This document shows, in pieces, positions 1-5,838 of a stretch of DNA of 8,201 nucleotides. Below the pieces are notes generated by a model, which worked only from the letters and a program-made list of their open reading frames with translations, had not been told where the DNA came from and searched no databases. Numbering within the stretch: position 1 is the first letter of the stretch; each line of letters starts with the position of its first letter. A program made the position numbers and the translations under genes. The stretch comes from JBDRGC01 sp043818215. GTDB taxonomy: Bacteria > Chloroflexota > Anaerolineae > Anaerolineales > UBA11858. The stretch is from the NCBI GenBank assembly GCA_043818215.1, contig JBDRGC010000504.1, forward strand, positions 1 to 8,201, given 5' to 3'.

Positions 1-117
1 GATTTCTCTACTCATGCCGATGCTCAGGCCTGTTACGATGACTGCGTTCTCCAATATGGTGATGTCTTTGATCTGGATCACGACGATAATGATATTGCTT
101 GCGAGAGTTTGCCATGA
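1..117 (+). CDS. C-terminal fragment of an Excalibur-domain protein (5' end outside window)
   Basis: Frame 1 is open from the first base and encodes 38 residues before TGA at 115-117. The fragment starts DFSTHADAQACYDD and ends LDHDDNDIACESLP. This matches the Excalibur domain, a small extracellular calcium-binding module whose consensus is an aspartate-rich loop (LDxDxDGxACE) at the very C-terminus of surface or secreted proteins, often behind a nuclease or other enzymatic domain. Here the loop has D26, D28 and E35, but N30 and D31 stand where the usual third Asp and Gly would be, so it is slightly atypical. C34 is the conserved cysteine; C11 and C15 are additional. The catalytic or anchoring part of the protein lies upstream of the window, so its main function cannot be told. 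The stop codon overlaps the ATG of the recombinase (ATGA), which implies co-transcription and probably translational coupling. Confidence 0.75.
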   Translation, partial: DFSTHADAQACYDDCVLQYGDVFDLDHDDNDIACESLP

Positions 118-1751
118 TAGACGAAAACGATTCCCCATTCCCGCCCGGCTCCACACTCGTTGGCTATATCCGCGATAGCGGGGGAGATAACCAGGAACTC
201 AGTGCCAAACAGCAGGAGCACTATATGGGTGCCTGGTGCAAAGACCACGGTTATATTCTCGCGCGCCTGTTCATCGATGCTTCATCTGGCACAACCACCA
301 CGGGCCGTGACCAGTTCCAGGCCATGATCGAGCATTTCCACAGCGACCCACCCGAAGCTGGGCTTCTCATCTGGCGGCATAACCGCTTTGCTCGCAACGT
401 GGATGATGCCCAATATTACAAATCCGGACTGCGCCGCCGCGGGTTCATCGTCCACTCGCTTATGGATAAAATCCCGCAGGGCACGTTTTCCTATGTCATC
501 GAGACGATGGAAGACACCTTCTCCCAGAAAAAATCCGAGCAATTGAGCGAAGATGTGCGCCGTGGACTGCATGATAACCTGGCAGATTTCGGAACCCTGG
601 GCGGGACCCCGCCCAGGGGATTCATCCGCCAGACCATGCAGATTTCCACCCACCGAGATGGAAAACCTCACCTGGCAGCCAGGTGGGTGCCGGATCCGGA
701 GATTCTCCCCATCATCAAGAAAGTATGGCAAATGCGCTCTGCCGGGACCAGTTACGGCACAATCAAGGCCGAAACCCACCTTTTTCGCTCCATCAATAGT
801 TTTTGTACGTTCTTCCGCAATAAACTGTACATCGGCATCCTGGAATTTGGCGATACTGTAATAGACAATTACTGCGATCCGATTATCGATATGGAGACCT
901 GGAATGCTGTACAAGCCATCAATGCCAAAAACAAGTTCCCACCGACCAGTGCAAATCATCCCCGGCGTATAAGCTCCAGTTTCTTGCTGTCCGGTCTGGC
1001 TTATTGTGGCGTCTGCGAATCGCCCCTCAATGGCTACGTCATCAACTCCAAAGACGGCAAAATATACAACTATTACCGCTGCTCACGCAAATGCCGCAAC
1101 CGTGATTGCACTGCCAAAGTTATCCCCAAGGAAACCCTCGAAGAGCACATTTTGGCGGAAATCGCCAATCATATTACAACCCCCGAAAACATTGCCCACA
1201 TCCGCGCCGTGGACGCTGCCGAAGCGGATCAGGCCGCCCAGCGCAGCACCGAGCAAATCACTGCGCTAACAGCCCAGAGCGGCACGCTTCAGCGAAAGAT
1301 CAACAATCTGATCGATGCCATCGCCGACCAGGGACACTCCTCCGCCATGCTTCAGCGGCTGAATGACCTGGAACAGGAATTCGGAGCCATCAAAGCACAG
1401 ATCCAGGAAATCGACCAGAGCGCATCACTTCCGCCCCCACAGCAATTACCCCCCGGAGATCTCAGCGTCCGTTTCAACGCCGCCCTGCAAAATGCCACCC
1501 TGGAGCAAAAACGTACCATATTGCACGGCTTCATCGACCGCATCACCGTCAAGCGCACGGACAAGCGGCAGATAAGCGGGACGATCTACTATTACCAACC
1601 GCAACAAAAAGATTCCCCGGACGATGAAGATGCCGGGGAATCTGGTTTTTATGCCTATGTGTCACACCCCCGTGGGGGCACAAACGAAGAGCTGCCGAGA
1701 GGCAGCTTTTTTATTTGGGGGAGGACTGGCAATCCTTCCCCAAAAATATAG
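114..1751 (+). CDS. Large serine recombinase (resolvase/invertase fold, recombinase and zinc-ribbon domains)
   Basis: Site-specific DNA recombinase of the large serine family, which cuts both DNA strands through a 5'-phosphoserine link to integrate, excise or invert DNA. With ATG at 114 the protein has 545 residues, typical for the family. Visible in order: resolvase catalytic domain (about 12-140) with Y18-x-R20-x-S22, where S22 is the predicted nucleophile, the GRDQF segment and the WRHNRFARN arginine motif; recombinase domain (about 160-275); zinc ribbon with C298, C301, C323 or C327, and C332; a Gln/Glu-rich coiled coil (about 370-435); then a conserved-looking GFIDRITVKR segment near 470-485. 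A TTG at 99 would add five residues, but ATG 114 is preferred because GAGAG lies 6 nt upstream and it forms an ATGA overlap with the preceding gene. The last ~50 residues are low in recognisable structure and are encoded across three hairpins (1610-1744), so they may be a non-functional extension. Several strong inverted repeats also lie inside the gene at 595-699. It could be an integrase of a mobile element; no att site was identified. Confidence 0.93.
   Translation: MIDENDSPFPPGSTLVGYIRDSGGDNQELSAKQQEHYMGAWCKDHGYILARLFIDASSGTTTTGRDQFQAMIEHFHSDPPEAGLLIWRHNRFARNVDDAQYYKSGLRRRGFIVHSLMDKIPQGTFSYVIETMEDTFSQKKSEQLSEDVRRGLHDNLADFGTLGGTPPRGFIRQTMQISTHRDGKPHLAARWVPDPEILPIIKKVWQMRSAGTSYGTIKAETHLFRSINSFCTFFRNKLYIGILEFGDTVIDNYCDPIIDMETWNAVQAINAKNKFPPTSANHPRRISSSFLLSGLAYCGVCESPLNGYVINSKDGKIYNYYRCSRKCRNRDCTAKVIPKETLEEHILAEIANHITTPENIAHIRAVDAAEADQAAQRSTEQITALTAQSGTLQRKINNLIDAIADQGHSSAMLQRLNDLEQEFGAIKAQIQEIDQSASLPPPQQLPPGDLSVRFNAALQNATLEQKRTILHGFIDRITVKRTDKRQISGTIYYYQPQQKDSPDDEDAGESGFYAYVSHPRGGTNEELPRGSFFIWGRTGNPSPKI
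595..618. repeat. Strong inverted repeat inside the recombinase gene
   Basis: CCCTGGGCGGG (595-605) is exactly the reverse complement of CCCGCCCAGGG (608-618). As RNA this is a 10-bp GC-rich stem with a GACC loop. It encodes the GGTPPRG stretch at the entrance to the recombinase domain and is not followed by a T-run, so it is not a classical terminator. Codon choice for Gly/Pro-rich residues may contribute. A 7-bp stem at 669-685 and a 10-bp palindrome at 690-699 follow within 75 bases. Confidence 0.6.
1610..1650 (+). terminator. Terminator-like hairpin inside the 3' end of the recombinase ORF
   Basis: AGATTCCCCGG (1610-1620) pairs perfectly with CCGGGGAATCT (1633-1643) across a 12-nt loop, and five T residues lie at 1646-1650. 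An 11-bp GC-rich stem followed by a T-run is the form of an intrinsic terminator, but it lies about 100 bases before the recombinase stop codon. The loop is longer than usual and TGG separates stem from T-run, so it may be a weak or conditional terminator. Confidence 0.55.
1687..1712 (+). terminator. Rho-independent terminator (within last codons of the recombinase)
   Basis: GCTGCC (1691-1696), loop GAGA, GGCAGC (1701-1706), then six T residues (1707-1712). The preceding AAGA extends the stem by A-T and G-T pairs into the T-run. This is a textbook intrinsic terminator, with a stable GNRA-type loop. It lies about 40 bases before the stop codon at 1749-1751, so it is probably where the recombinase message ends. 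Confidence 0.75.
1714..1744. repeat. 12-bp inverted repeat at the recombinase 3' end
   Basis: TTTGGGGGAGGA (1714-1725) pairs with TCCTTCCCCAAA (1733-1744), all twelve positions paired with one G-T wobble, loop CTGGCAA. On the + strand it follows the T-run of the terminator at 1687-1712 and has no T-run of its own. It may be part of a tandem terminator region or a protein-binding site. Confidence 0.5.
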
Positions 1752-1753
1752 CC

Positions 1754-1826
1754 TGTCATTGCGAGTAAACCCATAGCGCGATTAGCGCTGCTCAATCAGA
1801 AAGAAACTTTTTAATGTCATTGCGAA
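1754..1826. repeat. Two direct copies of the TGTCATTGCGA box
   Basis: TGTCATTGCGAG at 1754-1765 and TGTCATTGCGAA at 1815-1826 are direct copies 61 bases apart. The first is followed by a small AGCGC/GCGCT hairpin (1775-1789) and a decayed CAATC segment near 1793, and looks like a half or degenerate copy of the palindromic element that starts at 1815. Confidence 0.5.
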
Positions 1827-1900
1827 GCAGCTTTACCGCTGAAGCAATCTCATCCTTGGCGAGAAGGAGATTGCTTCACCAAAAAACGTCGGTTCGCAAT
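1815..1900. repeat. Nested palindromic intergenic repeat (TGTCATTGCGA type)
   Basis: The outer arms ATTGCGAA (1819-1826) and TTCGCAAT (1893-1900) are perfect complements, and the inner arms TGAAGCAATCTC (1840-1851) and GAGATTGCTTCA (1867-1878) pair over 12 bp. TGTCATTGCGA with GAAGCAATCTC is, from memory, a widespread intergenic repeat in several bacterial phyla including Chloroflexota, usually a MITE- or REP-like palindrome. Here the left TGTC end is intact and the matching GACA at the right end has decayed (ACCAA). Confidence 0.65.
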
Positions 1901-1906
1901 ACCAAC

Positions 1907-1939
1907 GGGTACACCTTTCCCTGGTGTCTAGGGATACCC
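1907..1939 (+). other. Possible leader hairpin before the HEAT-repeat gene
   Basis: GGGTA (1907-1911) can pair with TACCC (1935-1939) and CACC (1912-1915) with GGTG (1923-1926), leaving an asymmetric bulge. A competing pairing of CCCT (1919-1922) with AGGG (1930-1933) also exists. It ends 14 bases before the ribosome binding site. Short arms make this weak. Confidence 0.25.
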
Positions 1940-1962
1940 TTGCGGTATAACATGAGGTAACC

Positions 1963-2760
1963 ATGAAAGCTAAAATTCGCGAACTGCTTCGAGATATCAA
2001 AGCCGCAGCCCTCTTCGGCCAGCCCGAAACCATCGCCCTAGCCCTGGACAGACTGCGCTCCATACCCGCGGTCGCCGCCAACAACCGCATGAGCGGCTCC
2101 CTCACCGAGCAGGTTATCCTGCCTGCCGGTCTGTCGCTGTCCCGTTTGGAGTCCAAACACCTGCGCCCCCTGCTAAACGACCCACTGGCCGCCATTCGCG
2201 CGGTGGGGGCCGTGGGATTGGCGCACCGTTTTTTATTGGACAAAAACACCACCCAGAAGGATTTGCGCCGCCCGGGGAGTGATCCCCGCCCCGACGTGCG
2301 CACTGCCCTGGGGCGATCCTTGTTCGAGGCCTGGGAAGTCGACCCGGAGCGATTGCTTAACCTGGGAACCGCCTGGCTTGCGCAGCCCTCGCCCAAGCTG
2401 CGCTATAGCGCGCTGATCTTCATCCCTGCGCTGGCTCCCACCTACGGGCAACACATCGTTGATCTGCTGGAGCCAATGGGTGCCGACGAAGACCGCGATG
2501 TACGCGCCGCTCTGGCAGATGCGCTGAAAAATCTGGCGGGGACCGGGTTGGCAGAATCCGTTTTGGGACTGCTGGCGGCTTGGGTAACAGAATCAATCCC
2601 AAATTCCTGGGTGATCTGCCGGGTGCTGTCAGGCTCGTGGGCCGCCTCCCACCCCGCGGAAGTGGAATCCATCCTGCAGGAACTTCAATCCCAAACCGGA
2701 AAAACCAGTGATATCAGCAACGCCCTGCGCGCCCTGAAACGTCACAAGGTAAGTTTGTAG
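1963..2760 (+). CDS. HEAT-repeat protein (possibly DNA-alkylation-repair-like)
   Basis: A 265-residue, almost entirely helical protein with repeated Asp/Pro-bounded helix pairs typical of HEAT/ARM repeats: roughly 64-92 (LLNDPLAAIRAVGAVGLAHR), 106-125 (DPRPDVRTALGRSLFEAW), 140-160 (QPSPKLRYSALIFIPAL), 174-193 (DEDRDVRAALADALKNLA) and 210-260. It has no signal peptide or membrane segment, so it is probably cytosolic. HEAT solenoids bind proteins or nucleic acid; the size and the C-terminal ISNALRALKRH helix recall AlkD-type DNA glycosylases, but I cannot place the diagnostic Trp/Asp/Arg residues, so the substrate is unknown. ATG 1963 is supported by GAGG at 1954-1957. The TAG stop is supplied by the GTAG of a REP-like repeat (2753-2780), so the final residues (Ser-Leu) come from the repeat. 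It stands alone between repeats. Confidence 0.7.
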   Translation: MKAKIRELLRDIKAAALFGQPETIALALDRLRSIPAVAANNRMSGSLTEQVILPAGLSLSRLESKHLRPLLNDPLAAIRAVGAVGLAHRFLLDKNTTQKDLRRPGSDPRPDVRTALGRSLFEAWEVDPERLLNLGTAWLAQPSPKLRYSALIFIPALAPTYGQHIVDLLEPMGADEDRDVRAALADALKNLAGTGLAESVLGLLAAWVTESIPNSWVICRVLSGSWAASHPAEVESILQELQSQTGKTSDISNALRALKRHKVSL

Positions 2761-2780
2761 TGACGCACGAGAGTGCGTCC
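2753..2780 (+). repeat. REP-like element, copy A
   Basis: GTTTGTAG (2753-2760), a T, then the hairpin GACGCAC (2762-2768), loop GAGA, GTGCGTC (2773-2779), and a final C. It is identical over 28 bases to the copy at 4434-4461. The box plus hairpin form matches REP sequences, in which a GTAG tetranucleotide precedes a palindrome. The first eight bases overlap the end of the HEAT-repeat gene. Confidence 0.8.
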
Positions 2781-2801
2781 CCCCTACCGAGGAAAGAAAG
2801 C

Positions 2802-2874
2802 CGCAATATTGCGCGTTGGCCCCCCTTGATGTAAAATTGTAAGGAAATCCAAATTATCATAAGCTAGATTTCCT
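2802..2874. promoter_or_regulatory. Possible operator region upstream of the ATPase gene
   Basis: The 127-base gap before the ATPase gene holds a 12-bp perfect palindrome CGCAATATTGCG (2802-2813) and an inverted repeat AGGAAATC (2842-2849) / GATTTCCT (2867-2874) with a 17-base spacer. The second ends just before the AAGGTG ribosome binding site. The stretch 2826-2876 is visibly AT-rich, as expected for a promoter, but no -35/-10 pair with normal spacing stands out. Palindromes of these sizes can arise by chance in 8 kb. Confidence 0.3.
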
Positions 2875-2887
2875 AAAAAGGTGCCCC

Positions 2888-4291
2888 ATGTTTGTCAATC
2901 GACGGGATGAATTACAATTTCTTCAGCAACACTACGCGTCAGACCGGGCGGAGTTGTTTGTTCTCTATGGGCGGCGGCGCGTGGGCAAGACCGAACTGCT
3001 GACCCAGTTTTGCCGGGGGAAACGACATATCTTTTTTGTGGCAGACTTGGATACAGAGCCGGTATTGCGCGCCAGTCTTTCGGCAGTGGTGAACGTTAAT
3101 CTCTTGGGGGTTGAGACTGCTGGTGCGGTTTACCCCTCCTGGGATGATATCTTCCTGTTGCTGGCCCATCATGCCCAGACGGAACGGTTGGTGGTAGTGT
3201 TGGATGAATTCTCTTATTTAGTTGCCGCTCATGCAGCTTTGCCTTCGATCCTCCAGCGACTCTGGGATAGTGACCTGCGCCACACTAAGCTGATGTTGAT
3301 TTTGTGTGGTTCTCACATTGGGATGATGGAGAAAGCCGTGTTGGGATACAATGCGCCGCTTTACGGACGACGCACTGCGCAGTACTCACTGGAACCGCTG
3401 AGTTTTCGCGATACTTGTATCTTCTTTCCAGATTACGATTTGGTTAACCAGGTGCGTGCGTATGCCGTCTTTGGAGGCACGCCAGCTTATCTGCGCACCA
3501 TCAATGTCTCCCAACCATTGCTCACACTCATTCGAGATCAGGTGTTGACCAGAACCACTTTTCTCTATGATGAAGTGCGTTTCTTGCTTCAGCAGGAATT
3601 ACGTGAACCTCGCAACTACTTTGCCATCTTAGAAGCCATAGCGGCCGGGCGCACGAAGCTTAACGAGATCAAGCAGGCTACCGGTTTGGATGGAGTAACT
3701 GCGTATCTAAAAATACTTCAAGAACTTAGATTAGTCGAGCGAGAGGTGCCAGCTACCGAAAAGCAGCCTCACAAAAGCCGCCGCGGTCTTTACCGGATTC
3801 GAGATCCCTTTTTTCGCTTTTGGTTTCGTTTTCTTCACCCGTATCGCACGCTGTTGGAACAGGGTGGCAGCCAGGTCGTGTTGGATACATTCGTGGCTCC
3901 CCACCTGGATATGTTCACCGGCCCCATATTCGAAAAGGTATGCCAGCAATTTCTCTGGCGCGCCGGGCTAGATGGAGAATTGCCTTTCATTCCCTTGCAA
4001 ATTGGCAGATGGTGGCGGGCAAATGAAGAGATAGATATTGTTGCTATTGGTAAAGATGCGGCTTTGCTGGTAGAGTGCAAATGGTCGCGCCGGCCTGTCG
4101 GCATGGACATTTTGCGCAACCTGGAGCGAAAGGTCAACCTGGTGAGCAATGAACTTGGCGTCAAGCAACAATTCTTAGGTCTCTGTGCCCGCAGCGACTT
4201 TACATCTCAGGTTGAGGATGAAGCGGCCCAACGCAACGATCTATTGCTGTTTGACCTGCCCAGGATTGTGACTGGAGAGTCGTCCCCGTGA
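2888..4291 (+). CDS. STAND-type ATPase (ATPase_2 family) with DUF234 / PD-(D/E)xK-like C-terminus
   Basis: A 467-residue predicted ATPase of the archaeal-type AAA family (PF01637) found in archaea and many bacteria. Walker A is GRRRVGKT at 28-35, Walker B is VVVLDEF with D106-E107, and a sensor-like LMLILCGS is at 135-142. A winged-helix-like region follows (about 240-300: KLNEIKQATGLDGVTAYLKIL), then a DUF234 domain from about 300 (GLYRIRDPFFRFWFRF). Near the end, E349, then GRWW at 373-376, EID with D383, and ECKW with E396 and K398 fit the E...D...ExK pattern of PD-(D/E)xK nucleases. The family's role is not established; a nuclease or DNA-related role is inferred from motifs. ATG 2888 has AAGGTG (2878-2883) 4 nt upstream. 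By eye the codons are more AT-rich at third positions than in the recombinase or acetyltransferase genes, which hints at separate origin. No signal peptide. Confidence 0.87.
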   Translation: MFVNRRDELQFLQQHYASDRAELFVLYGRRRVGKTELLTQFCRGKRHIFFVADLDTEPVLRASLSAVVNVNLLGVETAGAVYPSWDDIFLLLAHHAQTERLVVVLDEFSYLVAAHAALPSILQRLWDSDLRHTKLMLILCGSHIGMMEKAVLGYNAPLYGRRTAQYSLEPLSFRDTCIFFPDYDLVNQVRAYAVFGGTPAYLRTINVSQPLLTLIRDQVLTRTTFLYDEVRFLLQQELREPRNYFAILEAIAAGRTKLNEIKQATGLDGVTAYLKILQELRLVEREVPATEKQPHKSRRGLYRIRDPFFRFWFRFLHPYRTLLEQGGSQVVLDTFVAPHLDMFTGPIFEKVCQQFLWRAGLDGELPFIPLQIGRWWRANEEIDIVAIGKDAALLVECKWSRRPVGMDILRNLERKVNLVSNELGVKQQFLGLCARSDFTSQVEDEAAQRNDLLLFDLPRIVTGESSP

Positions 4292-4365
4292 TCTAGCTTG
4301 ACCATTCCGTCTTTTGGAGATGACACCATTTCAAGCCTGGTACTTCACCAAAGTGGAATTGAAGA

Positions 4366-4390
4366 GTTTGTAGCGACAGCTTAGGTCGCT
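4366..4390 (+). repeat. REP-like element, copy D (variant hairpin)
   Basis: GTTTGTAG (4366-4373) is shared with the other copies, but the hairpin differs: AGCGAC (4372-4377), loop AGCTTAG, GTCGCT (4385-4390). It is followed by TTT, so it could also act as a weak terminator for the upstream ATPase gene, which has no other terminator. Confidence 0.6.
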
Positions 4391-4402
4391 TTTGCGCTTA
4401 TG

Positions 4403-4430
4403 GGACGCACTCTCGTGCGTCACTACGAAC
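4403..4430 (-). repeat. REP-like element, copy B (reverse strand)
   Basis: Read on the - strand this is the same element as copies A and C with a single change in the box (GTTCGTAG instead of GTTTGTAG). The stem and GAGA loop are unchanged. CTAC is at 4423-4426 on the + strand. It lies three bases from copy C in inverted orientation. Confidence 0.78.
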
Positions 4431-4433
4431 TTG

Positions 4434-4461
4434 GTTTGTAGTGACGCACGAGAGTGCGTCC
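4434..4461 (+). repeat. REP-like element, copy C
   Basis: Identical to copy A over all 28 bases. With copy B it forms a 59-base near-perfect palindrome (4403-4461) with a three-base centre TTG. It ends 25 bases before the acetyltransferase ATG, so the palindrome would lie in that gene's leader if transcription starts upstream. Confidence 0.8.
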
Positions 4462-4486
4462 GGCCCCAATAAAAAACGAGAAACAA

Positions 4487-5824
4487 ATGACCGAGAAAAA
4501 CATCATCCGCGACCTGGGCGACGGCCTGATCTTGCGCCGGGCTGCCATCAAAGACGTTGACGAATTGGCGGCCTTCAATAGCAACGTACACAAAGACGAT
4601 GACGCTGAAGGCCCCGACGAATTCATCGCCGCCTGGGTGCATGACTTGATGACCAAACCGCACCCCACACTCAAGGAGGACGACTTCACGTTTGTGGTGG
4701 ACACGAAAAACGGGAAGATCGTCTCCTCCCTGAATTTGATCCCCCAAACCTGGAGTTACGCCGGGATCGAGTTTGGGGTAGGGAGGCCGGAGTTGGTGGG
4801 CACCGACCCTGGGTATCGCCGCCGGGGATTGATACGGGCGCAGTTCGAGGTCATCCACCAGTGGAGCGCCGAACGCGGCCACAAAATGCAGGCCATCACC
4901 GGCATCCCCTACTACTACCGCCAGTTCGAATACGAGATGGGGCTGACATTGGGCGGTGGGCGCATCGGCTACCTGCCCCACATCCCCAAGTTGAAAGATG
5001 ACGAGGTTGAAAAATACAAGTTCCGGCCCGCAACCTGCGAAGATATTCCGCTGATCATGCAGGCCTACGAGAAAGCTGCCAGGCGGAGCCTGATTGCCTG
5101 CCTGCGGGATGCGGCCATCTGGCAATACGAATTGACCGGCAAGAGCGAGAAAATCCGTGCGAATTATCAAGTGATCGAAACACTCGAAAAAGAGCCGGTT
5201 GGTTTTCTGGCCCTGGCCCTGGCATCGGGGCTTTGGAAGCCGGTGCTGCGCGTGTGGGGATACGAGTTAATTCCCGGAATCTCGTGGCTGGACGTGACCC
5301 CCAGTGTGATCCGGTATTTGGAGAAAATCGGTCAGGAATACGCTAAAAAGAAAGAAAAGGTTGAATTCCAGGGATACAATTTCAACCTGGGAGCGGAGCA
5401 TACGGTTTATGATGTGCTCCCCGAACGGATGCCGCGGGTAGCGGAACCCTACGCCTGGTACGTGCGTGTGCCCGATCTGCCCGACTTCCTGAGTCATATC
5501 GGCCCGGTGCTGGAGCGGCGACTGGCGGATTCCCCGCTGGTGGGGCACACCGGCGATTTGAAGCTGAGTTTCTTCCGCAGCGGGGTGAAGCTCTCGTTCG
5601 AGGGCGGTAAGCTGAAGGGTGTCGAAGCGTGGATGCCGGAGAGCGCCGAAGATGGCGATGTGCTTTTCCCCGATCTGACCTTCCTGCGGGTGCTGCTCGG
5701 ATACACCTCGTTTGCCGAACTCGAAAAAATGTTCGCCGACTGCCACGCCCGCAACGATCACGGCCGCGCCTTGATGCCGGTCCTCTTCCCTAAGCAGGCC
5801 TCTAATGTGTGGTGTGTGGGGTGA
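4487..5824 (+). CDS. GNAT-family N-acetyltransferase, Eis-like architecture
   Basis: A 445-residue protein predicted to move an acetyl group from acetyl-CoA to an amine. The N-terminal GNAT domain (about 10-160) carries the acetyl-CoA pyrophosphate-binding motif VGTDPGYRRRGL at 104-115, then the ITGIPYYYRQFEYEMGL core strand and helix. A second GNAT-like domain begins near 178 (KFRPATCEDIPLIMQAY), and the C-terminal third (about 340-430) has an SCP2-like pattern with LKLSFFRSGVKLSFEGGKLKGVEAW. GNAT-GNAT-SCP is the layout of Eis-type acetyltransferases, which modify aminoglycosides or protein lysines; the substrate here is unknown. ATG 4487 fits the family start. An in-frame GTG at 4454 lies inside REP-like copy C and is unlikely to be used. 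The ribosome binding site is weak (only CGAG near 4477-4480). The extreme C-terminus (SNVWCVG) is encoded by a GT-rich run continuing into the gap, so the end may have drifted. Confidence 0.85.
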   Translation: MTEKNIIRDLGDGLILRRAAIKDVDELAAFNSNVHKDDDAEGPDEFIAAWVHDLMTKPHPTLKEDDFTFVVDTKNGKIVSSLNLIPQTWSYAGIEFGVGRPELVGTDPGYRRRGLIRAQFEVIHQWSAERGHKMQAITGIPYYYRQFEYEMGLTLGGGRIGYLPHIPKLKDDEVEKYKFRPATCEDIPLIMQAYEKAARRSLIACLRDAAIWQYELTGKSEKIRANYQVIETLEKEPVGFLALALASGLWKPVLRVWGYELIPGISWLDVTPSVIRYLEKIGQEYAKKKEKVEFQGYNFNLGAEHTVYDVLPERMPRVAEPYAWYVRVPDLPDFLSHIGPVLERRLADSPLVGHTGDLKLSFFRSGVKLSFEGGKLKGVEAWMPESAEDGDVLFPDLTFLRVLLGYTSFAELEKMFADCHARNDHGRALMPVLFPKQASNVWCVG

Positions 5825-5838
5825 GGCGTGGAGCGTAG

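Noticed and set aside
282..959. 225-codon open frame on the - strand inside the recombinase gene
   Set aside because: It is antisense to the well-supported catalytic domain and has no family features or ribosome binding site.
2400..2411. 12-bp perfect palindrome GCGCTATAGCGC in the HEAT-repeat gene
   Set aside because: About two palindromes of this size are expected by chance in 8 kb, and it lies in the middle of a coding region.
4454..4486. Upstream in-frame GTG start for the acetyltransferase
   Set aside because: The GTG lies inside REP-like copy C and the added residues do not resemble family sequence; ATG 4487 is the natural start.
4331..5170. 279-codon open frame on the - strand
   Set aside because: It is antisense to the acetyltransferase, lacks any recognisable motif, and its composition is that of a shadow of a GC-rich gene.
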